From Enoplolaimus lenunculus (taxonomy: Eukaryota; Nematoda; Enoplea; Enoplida; Thoracostomopsidae), in contig JASANG010003449.1 in assembly GCA_030248215.1 (NCBI GenBank), positions 1 to 64,000 on the forward strand: DNA of 64,000 nt, given 5' to 3'. Positions within the stretch are counted from its first letter, which is position 1, and each line of letters begins with the position of its first letter. Below, one piece after another: positions 57,701 through 64,000 of this stretch. A program made the position numbers and the translations under genes. The notes below the pieces were generated by a model, which was given only the letters and a program-made list of their open reading frames with translations, did no database searches and was not told the DNA's origin.

Positions 57701-60700
57701 ATAAGCCGGGTTCGCTGTTTGTGTGCCTATTGAGTGAAACCCTATGTTAAGCGGACATTTTTCCAACGCATAAATAGGTCCTGAAGGATATATATCATCA
57801 GTAAGATTTGAAACAATGGTTGGATTTGCAAAACCCTACTTAAGTACGACGTAGTACTTAAGTACGTGTTAAATAATTACTTAACCGTTTTGTCGTTTTA
57901 AAGAGCGTACTTAAGTAAATACTTAGGTCGCTGATTAAATTTGATAGATTACAAATTTGCCATTCAGGCATACTAACTTTGGTCCAATTGAAATTGTAGA
58001 CTATTTGTCCTTTGTCAATATAAAGCAAAACAATTGCTTTTTTGTTAATATAACAGTGGCTGACATTTGGCGTTTATTTGTTTTTGCTTGAAAATTTAAG
58101 TATTTACTAAAGTCGGCGACTTACGTAATTACTTTCACTGTGATTCTTTACATGTTAACTAAACTATTGCGTTACATTTCAAGCCTTACGATCCAAGCTT
58201 ATTCGGAAAAGCGTTGCCGTGTTTGATTGCAATTGGTTGCGCTTTATCACCCGACTATACGCTGACACAAAAACGCGATGACGCTGGCGCCAGCCAATTA
58301 GCGCAGGCGACTGAAACTGGACCGTGGGGTCCGGCGCCGGTTGATGTTGATCAGTACGTTTGCTAGAAATATACAAAGGGGGGCAATATGGGATATATCC
58401 CCTCTTGACAATTCTGCAAATACCTACAGAAGAAAGTACTTTTAACAGGGTTATGGTATAACTGTGTGGATGGCCAAAATGTGCAAAAAAATTATCACTT
58501 GTTACACCGTCTCGAAACGTTTCTGGTTTGGACCCAGGCTAACAGCGGATCCCGTCCGCCTCAGCCCTTTCAGAAAACTCGTGGTCCTTTTTGGAAGCAT
58601 TTTCCTATTAAATAACGACAAATTCACGCGAAAACCGTTTAATAAATTTTTAGCCATTCCTATTCGACCACGTTGATTTGGTGATATCCAGGTGGTTTTA
58701 TTAGCCAAAATTTAGGTTCATTTGTAATTTTGTAATGTTTAAAACAATATTTACAGGAAAATTTAAAAAATTATACGCCCTGGTTAAGCTTAATTTTAAA
58801 ACTACGAATTGCCATAGGCAGCTTCAATATTTGTTTTTCATTACGTTCTATTTGATTAATATATATGATAGGTTACGCTGCGTAGTTTTAGAATAATATC
58901 ACAACTTTTCAATCTAACCTATGTTTAATTGAAACATCTAAGCTATTTCACATTTTCCGTTGTTCTGCATTTTTTTAATTTGAACTTTCTTTATTTGTTT
59001 GTCTTTACATTTTTGCGTATTATCTCTTGAAATGAATATTTTGTTATTTTTAGCATTACAATGACACCTGATTTGGAAAATATTATTGCACTGTTCGCTG
59101 AACATTTTCACGATTCATGGGCGTCACGCAAGGTATAACTTAGTCAGGCCCGTCGGCAGCTTGGCATGCTAATGGGTTACTTCTAGCAAAGGCTAAGCAC
59201 CTCTGGCTCGCCTCTGGTGTCAAGCCAGTGCTTTAGCTTATACGCAAATAGTGTACCAATGTTTGCAGTACATTTTCGGTTCGATAATTGCCAAATAAAA
59301 CGATTGACTATTTGATTTTGATGTCAAAATATATCTCTCAGTGGACGGATGGTTCTATACTTTCTACCTTGTCTCCGGTGCCGGACAACGCCGCAAGTTA
59401 AAAAATTTCAATTACAAATTGTAAGGCATAGACAAAAAGTATAGCGTAGAAGTTGTTGCACAGCCTGAAAGTGTATCAATTTAGGCCCGTAGCCAGCTCA
59501 CCTTGCTAAGGGGGGGGGGGGCTAAAAAATTTTCAGGAGGGGCATTCAAGGGTTTTCAACGAGTTACAAGTAAGGTTGAAGACTTTGTATGGGGGGGCCA
59601 AAATTATCCAGGGGGCTGAGCCCCCTGGTCCGCCCTTGGCTACGGGCTCGTGACAATTGCTAGCTAACAGAATATTTGTAACATTGGTATAGTGATTGAA
59701 GTTAAGTTGATTTCTAATGCATCATTCACTTTTAGATGCGCCCACCATGTGGAAATTGACATCGACTATTTCCTACTTCTATTTTTTAAAAGACGGGGCA
59801 AAAGGAAATTGAATTTGAAAACTTTTTCAATTTGTCACAGGTCAAGTGGAATTCGTTGTTTGTTTTAACATTTTTTTTCAGTCGAAATTGTTACGTTTAT
59901 ATTAATTTGTTTACAGGAACTTTGTTGTTTTAGCTCGAAAAAGGATGGCTGCTGGGCGACGTGTATAGTCGTGAAACTTTGACGCATCCTCGTCTGAAAG
60001 CGTTCATCAATTTGAAAGAATATGTACGTGGGCTTTTGGTATTTTTAGATAAACAATATATATTTTAAAAGATGGTTTCTTTTATTTTCTGACTTCTCAT
60101 AAATATTAACACAACTTTACGTTTGAATTTAATTTATACCAGCAGTCCGTTTTTACTCTTAAAAATTAAGTCTAAAATTGTCATAAATCATTTTTTTTAT
60201 TTCAACCAACGAAATTTTTAGCGTTGGATAATTTTTGATATTTCGCTGCCGGTCATTGATGAGATATACGCGTTTTGTAATTTATTTTAGGAAAGAATTT
60301 CTACAAAGAGCGATGTGGCGAATGCTTATTTGCGCTGTTGGCTTTCGGATATTCACTGGAAATATCGGATCCAGAACTTCTCGGAGACTTCAACAGCAAC
60401 AGGTTTGTTCTAAAAACTGTTTTAAAATGGTGTTTTGTGGGATGTAGCAGTTTTTTAGCGAATCCACTTTAAGTTCCCATGGTTTACCATTTTTTAATTG
60501 CAACTTTGCTCGCATTTTCTGTATTAATTTAGGACTTAACGCAGCAAAGGTGTAGTAATGATTGAGGTTTTAGGGGGTCTAGAACCCTCCCCCAAGCTAA
60601 GAACCAAAATATTTTTGAATGCCACGTCCTGATCAGATATTTTCATCATAACCCGATACCAAATCTTGCTAAGTGAAGCAGAAGATTACCTGATCAGATA

Positions 60701-63700
60701 TTTTCATCGTAGCCTAATGCCAAATTTTTATAATCGAAGTAGAATGCTTACCTATCTTTACTCCGGAGTCTGACCAATTCGAAATCTTAGCTACATGCTT
60801 GATTACGTAGCTATTAAAAACAAATCGGTGCACTCTGGTAGTGTTAAATATTAAGAATTTATTATATTCTTTGAGTTCGATATATTTTAGGGAGACATGG
60901 GTGACGGCCAGTACAGTCCAAGACCAGTCGATCTGTCAAATATGACGCTAACAAAAGAATTAACGGTATGTTTAACAATTTTTTTCTTGTATTCACACGT
61001 GCAAGTATTTTGCTGCGAAAACTTGCTCACTGAAAAAACGATAAGCCAAATTGACTCTCTCGAAATAGGCTTTTCCGGACTACACAAACTGAGTCGAAAT
61101 TCGACTGTGCCAGAGTCAAATTCGACTCATTGAGTCATTCAGAACTAAATTCCTAGCTTTGATTTTTAATAGTGTATTTGCAGCTGCAAATCTCTCGAAT
61201 GGAATTATAGACAAAACTTGCAGTGCAAGTTGCACCTGCATGTTCTCGCAGCAAAAACTTGCACGTGTTGATAGGGCTTTGTTTTAATTAGTTAATTATC
61301 ACTATTTGAACATCGTCCGACAAGTCTGGAGAGGCTACTTACTATATTAAGATTTCGTTTATAAACTTTACTTAGATTTAACAACTATACAGCAATTATT
61401 ATCCTTTTTTGGAAAACTATTTTTCCTGAAAACCCTTTTTTGACCAAAAATTCAAGTAAATCTCAAAATTCTTTTAAGACTTTGGCCCATGTAAAGATCA
61501 AGGGCGGAACGATTTTCTGTGGGACTGCAATAGAGTAAGCTTAAAGCTTTAGACTAATTTTTTTGCTTGGCATACGCTAAGGCTTAGGCTTAGGCTTAGA
61601 AATATGCTCATTCTTACGCTTGCGCTTAGGCTTAGGCTTAGGCTTAGAAATATGCTTTTTTTACGCTTAGGCTTAGGCTTAGGGTTAGGAATTTGCTTAT
61701 AATACTGTTCCGTCCCTGTTCTTTACATTGGCCAAGACTTTTAACACTGTGCTTAACAATATAGCTGGACAGCGTAAGTCATTTCATATGCATCTTAATA
61801 GGCGCAAATAGCCTTAATTCCGTTCCAGATATTGAAACGTTAATTGAAATTTTCGTTTTAGGTTGCAGCAGAAAGGATTGCACAAAATTCACATTCAACC
61901 TGGGCAACGTCAATGCTTGATATTGTAACTGAAAAAGGTACAGGTTACCGTCAATCTATTAAAACAGTGGCGCATGTAGTACAAGTATACCAAGAAGGGT
62001 TTGCAGCACACCCTCGCTTCGCTCCATGAGCCATTTTTCAACCCTACCCTTGGGGCCCGATGCGAAAACGCGTGTCCCATCTGACTTATGTCGAACTCAT
62101 GAGCGAGGGGTCGTAAAAATTCGACGAACGGTAAAAATTTTAGATTCGAAATGTTTGGAAAAATGTCTCAGCTTTCGTTTGGAGTAAAAATTTTGAAACA
62201 AACAGAAATTGTTCTCCTGATTTTGTGTCGTTTGGGTTGGCTTGCAGCCCAGTGAAGAGTCCATATCGCCGTTGGGTTACATGATGTATGTACCCGCACC
62301 ACGTCCCATATGCTCTTGTCTTTAAGTAATGTATAACACGTTTTTCTGATCAGAGTTGGATTCAAAATTTTTGAAGGGTGAGTGGCAAATGTTATGAAAC
62401 GCAAAAATTGTAATATGTTGGGACCTTACCATTTTATCGCAAAAAAAATTGTGCGAGAAAAGTTTTAAAAAAATTGTAAGGTAGGGAAGACTATTTAAAC
62501 AAAAATTTTCTGGGGGGGGGGCGTTCGCCGCGCCCCCCCCCCCCCCCCCGGTGGATCCGCTAGTGATACAGATTTCGCACTAGTGGCCAACGACTGTAAA
62601 TAGACAAAATATTGTTTAAAATTTTAGCTTTGATGCAATAACCTGTTTGCGATAATTTTTCAGGAACTGGAATGCTCGCAAATATGGTTCCGTGGCATCT
62701 TTTGACGGATAACGAAAAACGAAAAAATTTGTTCTTGGCGCAGGAAATACTCAAGTTCCTGCAATATAACGGATTTGCAATTAACAGGTAAAGTGTTTAA
62801 ATGAATATCACTGTAAATCGCAGTGAGTTGATTTTAACTCAGAATGAGTTGAATCATTCAGTCTGAGTTGGGATTTTCAGAACTCAGAATTCTGAGTCAA
62901 TAAAACTCACTCTGACGTAATTACTCAACTTAGCCGGAATAAACTGAACTCAGAGTGAGAATCAACTCAACTCAGTGTGAGTTAATGTTAACTGTTATTA
63001 TCTCAGAAATAACTAACTCTCTAGCTAAGTTGAGTAATCAATTCGTTGAATTTACAGTGTACATTGCGGTGTGTATTTTGTAGCAGTTTTTGTACTCAAA
63101 CTGTGATCTCAAGTTTTAGGTTTACTTAAGCCCCATTCACACGTGCAAGTTTTTGCAGCAAGAACTCGCAACTGCAACTTGTACAATAATACTTTCAGCT
63201 GCAAGTATTTTCAAAGGAACATTCCGATTGACCAATCAAACTGTGCAGTGACTTGCAACTGCGTTCACAGGCGCGAATTAAATAAAATAGCATGAATTCC
63301 AATGAATAATTTGCAGCCACAAGAATTTCAAAGCTGTCTTGTATTAACATTGCAATATAAATTAAAAGCAAACGTAAGTATTGCATCAGTAATTAAGCTA
63401 TCTATGCGACACTAAATTTTTGGTACACTTTCCCCACCACATATTTTTGCTTGAGGTTTAGGCTTTGGTAAAGGCTTAGGTTCACGCTTAGGCTTTGGCA
63501 AACGTTTAGGCAAAACGATAGGCTCACGTATACGTTTAGGTAAGCCGTTTCAGAAACTTATAGACAACGCCTGAGTCTAAGCATGCGGAGAAAGTGTAAG
63601 ACATTATTGTACCATGTGCCCCCCACACTGTATTTCAGTGCAAACTGTAGTCTATTTTAGGCCACCAAGCAGTGAAAGCGTAACTGATTTATCGAGCAGC

Positions 63701-64000
63701 GACCGAATGACCGTTCAAAATCGATTTTCGTACGCTCTGCTCGAAAAACTGTTGGTCTACTTGGACAGCGCAGCGCTTGAAATGCGCGTCAACAAACCGT
63801 CACAATCGTATACGCGGCGAAATCCGTTTCGACAAGCGAATAAAGACGTCAAATTTTTCAGCAAAGTAAGAAAAAACCAGGTTTATAAACCTTTAAACCA
63901 ATTTCTCGGTCTGTCAGAAAAGAATCTGAATTACAGGGTGAGATGACCCGCAGCTGTTCGTTCGGTTAGCTCCTGTGGTAGGGATGCGCTATATTTACCT
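45628..64000 (+). CDS. RyR: Ryanodine receptor gene span, plus-strand copy, partial at both ends
   Basis: Exons r52 to r31 in order, all phase-compatible except r35. The span begins abruptly at an internal exon (about RyR1 residue 2070) next to the apex and continues out of the window. No start codon, promoter or upstream exon is present, so it cannot encode a whole channel. Confidence 0.9.
45829..46033. mobile_element. Family A TIR element, exact target duplication
   Basis: GGCCAATGTAAAGAACCCGG and TGATCTATACATGGGCC ends. Target duplication aaatttta at 45821-45828 and 46034-46041. 205 bp. Confidence 0.87.
46318..46386 (+). other. tRNA-derived sequence
   Basis: Box A-like tatagctcagtggtcat and box B-like gagatagaatct at tRNA spacing. 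The acceptor ends do not pair, so it is a SINE head or pseudogene rather than a gene. Confidence 0.4.
46495..46619 (+). CDS. RyR: RyR exon r51
   Basis: Encodes [40 protein letters not shown] and E. Matches RyR [35 protein letters not shown]. Phase 0 exit into r50. Confidence 0.94.
47137..47285 (+). CDS. RyR: RyR exon r50
   Basis: Encodes [40 protein letters not shown] and EEDIIKLSL. Matches RyR [36 protein letters not shown]. The acceptor after the tttttctcag tract is chosen because it gives phase 0 with r51; the open frame further upstream is intronic. Confidence 0.9.
47562..47674. mobile_element. Family D MITE
   Basis: gagtgagtcgaatttgactc to accattttttgcagtgta. Mirror 42768-42875. Another pair of family D units lies at 48644-48822 (mirror near 41780-41860). 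Confidence 0.65.
48033..48203. mobile_element. Family L inverted element
   Basis: aggcccgtagccagctcacc and ctttggctacgggtc ends; ggaggggcattcaaaggttt inside. Mirror 42248-42412. Confidence 0.7.
48292..48463 (+). CDS. RyR: RyR exon r49
   Basis: Encodes [36 protein letters not shown] and a Glu/Met-rich tail. Matches RyR [35 protein letters not shown]. Confidence 0.96.
48980..49425. mobile_element. Family J element
   Basis: ttacccgaataatagggggt end and cccctcttattcgggtcact end are inverted; inside cttgcattatcgctcaagct. Ends about 28 bp before r48. Confidence 0.6.
49454..49580 (+). CDS. RyR: RyR exon r48
   Basis: Encodes [20 protein letters not shown] and [20 protein letters not shown]. Matches RyR [35 protein letters not shown]. 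Confidence 0.96.
49955..50091 (+). CDS. RyR: RyR exon r47
   Basis: Encodes [40 protein letters not shown] and RCGLQ. Matches RyR [40 protein letters not shown]. Confidence 0.96.
50235..50640. mobile_element. Two family A elements in tandem, right-arm copies
   Basis: Cleaner versions of the pair at 40283-40670; both begin gggccaatgtaaacaactgg or tgccaatgtaaagaacagg and share the aaacgttttgcatttggtca flank. Confidence 0.7.
50817..50919 (+). CDS. RyR: RyR exon r46
   Basis: Same 34-residue product as e46 ([11 protein letters not shown] core). Acceptor gttgcag, donor AATG|gtaagt. Confidence 0.95.
50968..51392. mobile_element. Family H element followed by family E MITE
   Basis: 50968-51103: gtgacgctatacttttgatg to acagcgtaaccct with gtccgacgacgtccgtc units. 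51152-51392: CACTGTAAATTCAAATGAGT to ttaactcaccaatatttac. Confidence 0.65.
51545..51731 (+). CDS. RyR: RyR exon r45
   Basis: Encodes [40 protein letters not shown] and [11 protein letters not shown]. Matches Ry[36 protein letters not shown]. Its left-arm partner is unreadable. Confidence 0.96.
51820..51968. mobile_element. Family B TIR element, short
   Basis: GCCAATGTTACTTTAAGAGG and TTCTTAAAGTAACATGGGCC ends; taagcctaagcctaagc inside. Flanks ttcttagg and ttcctagg form an imperfect 8-bp duplication. Confidence 0.75.
52298..52560. mobile_element. Family E fold-back MITE, TA-flanked
   Basis: CACTGTAAATTTCAGTGAGT and CATCGGAATTTACAGTG, with TA on both outer sides. Confidence 0.75.
52598..52709 (+). 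CDS. RyR: RyR exon r44
   Basis: Encodes [20 protein letters not shown] and [17 protein letters not shown]. Matches RyR [24 protein letters not shown]. Acceptor tttcag, donor CCT|gtaagt. Confidence 0.95.
52871..53432. mobile_element. Family I element then large family H element
   Basis: 52871-53090 has gtattctc/acagatttgacaatacgg-type family I ends. 53138-53432 runs from agggttgcgttatacttgat to gaagtatagcgcaattgtaa with cgtacggcgccgtcc units. The left-arm mirror of the H unit (about 38040-38210) is badly scrambled. Confidence 0.6.
53599..53737 (+). CDS. RyR: RyR exon r43
   Basis: Encodes [40 protein letters not shown] and QFNADG, full 139 nt in frame, donor GGAA|gtaagt. The better copy of the pair. 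Confidence 0.95.
54171..54331 (+). CDS. RyR: RyR exon r42
   Basis: Same product as e42 (DRVYGIDDQ core), 161 nt, phase 0 exit to r41. Confidence 0.95.
55400..55620 (+). CDS. RyR: RyR exon r41
   Basis: Identical length and product to e41 ([16 protein letters not shown] core). Acceptor atacag, donor TGCAG|gtaaaa. Confidence 0.96.
56478..56568 (+). CDS. RyR: RyR exon r40
   Basis: Same product as e40, 91 nt. Acceptor tttcag|G, donor CTACGG|gtacat. Confidence 0.93.
57459..57590 (+). CDS. RyR: RyR exon r39
   Basis: Same product as e39 ([10 protein letters not shown] core), 132 nt, phase 0. Confidence 0.95.
58184..58353 (+). CDS. RyR: RyR exon r38
   Basis: Same product as e38 ([19 protein letters not shown] core), 170 nt. 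Confidence 0.94.
59054..59132 (+). CDS. RyR: RyR exon r37
   Basis: Same product as e37, 79 nt; split His codon from r38. Confidence 0.93.
59934..60023 (+). CDS. RyR: RyR exon r36
   Basis: Same product as e36, 90 nt, phase 0. Confidence 0.93.
60291..60402 (+). CDS. RyR: RyR exon r35, two bases short
   Basis: 112 nt against 114 in e35: one A is missing in the gaaaag start and one base in gaagctgctcgg (here gaacttctcgg). Frame is lost and only part of the [19 protein letters not shown] core is readable. Because e35 is intact, sequence error is the simplest reading. Confidence 0.85.
60891..60965 (+). CDS. RyR: RyR exon r34
   Basis: Same 25 codons as e34; acceptor ttttag|GGA, donor ACG|gtatgt. 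Confidence 0.94.
61862..61937 (+). CDS. RyR: RyR exon r33
   Basis: Same product as e33, 76 nt; donor AAAG|gtacag. Confidence 0.92.
62664..62787 (+). CDS. RyR: RyR exon r32
   Basis: Same product as e32 ([16 protein letters not shown] core), 124 nt. Confidence 0.94.
63661..63865 (+). CDS. RyR: RyR exon r31, last in window
   Basis: Same product as e31, 205 nt, donor AGCAAA|gtaaga. If the palindrome continues, a copy of e30 should follow beyond position 64000. Confidence 0.94.

Larger units (their letters stand above)
45181..64000 (+). repeat. Right arm of giant inverted duplication
   Basis: Reverse complement of 27463-44634 with the same exons, introns and nested elements. The last bases (gatgcgctatatttacct) pair with 27463-27480, so the arm runs to or past the window end. 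Confidence 0.95.

Noticed and set aside
5125-64000. CRISPR-like regular repeats
   Set aside because: The repeated units are dispersed, inverted and of element size; there is no direct-repeat/spacer regularity and the DNA is animal.
1-64000. Retrovirus-like, LINE or other autonomous element proteins
   Set aside because: No reverse transcriptase, integrase, capsid or transposase motif was recognised in any frame; all elements seen are short and non-coding.

Overview
The window is animal nuclear DNA: AT-rich, with short exons bounded by GT/AG sites and introns packed with short inverted-repeat elements. One host gene is recognisable, a ryanodine receptor (RyR, the intracellular Ca2+-release channel). 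Its exons encode about 2,200 residues, matching roughly residues 2070-4260 of human RyR1: the end of the junctional solenoid, the bridging solenoid with the RyR3/4 repeats, the calmodulin-binding helix, the core solenoid with its EF-hand pair, and the thumb-and-forefingers domain. The transmembrane pore lies beyond position 1 and the N-terminal third or more is absent. Several stretches resemble fly RyR more than vertebrate RyR, so a protostome invertebrate is my best guess; I cannot name the species.

Layout. 1-27460: single-copy, minus strand, exons e1-e30 (numbered from the left edge, so e1 is the most 3' in the mRNA). 27460-44634: left arm of a huge inverted duplication, minus strand, e31-e52. 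44635-45180: apex loop. 45181-64000: right arm, plus strand, the same exons e52 to e31 as r52-r31. The palindrome is still running at position 64000. The two RyR copies therefore sit head-to-head, both cut at the same internal point.

The arms are not equally good. Right-arm exons are open and phase-compatible except r35. The left arm agrees closely from 27.5 to about 37.9 kb, then loses many single bases, and in places turns into one-sided composition (T/C-rich near 39.2-39.5 kb, T-only near 40.9-41.0 kb, nearly T-free at 43.55-44.62 kb) while still tracking the right arm in order. That pattern suggests a fold-back (template/complement) long-read chimera kept in the assembly. A real inverted duplication remains possible.

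The introns hold at least a dozen families of short non-autonomous elements. Families A and B carry TTAGGC-type hexamer arrays and have exact 8-bp target duplications; D and E are TA-flanked; F has CACGTG in each terminus; H is GC-rich and starts with a GCGCTATACTT-like end. No rRNA, CRISPR, bacterial-type operon, retrovirus-like element or toxin gene was recognised.
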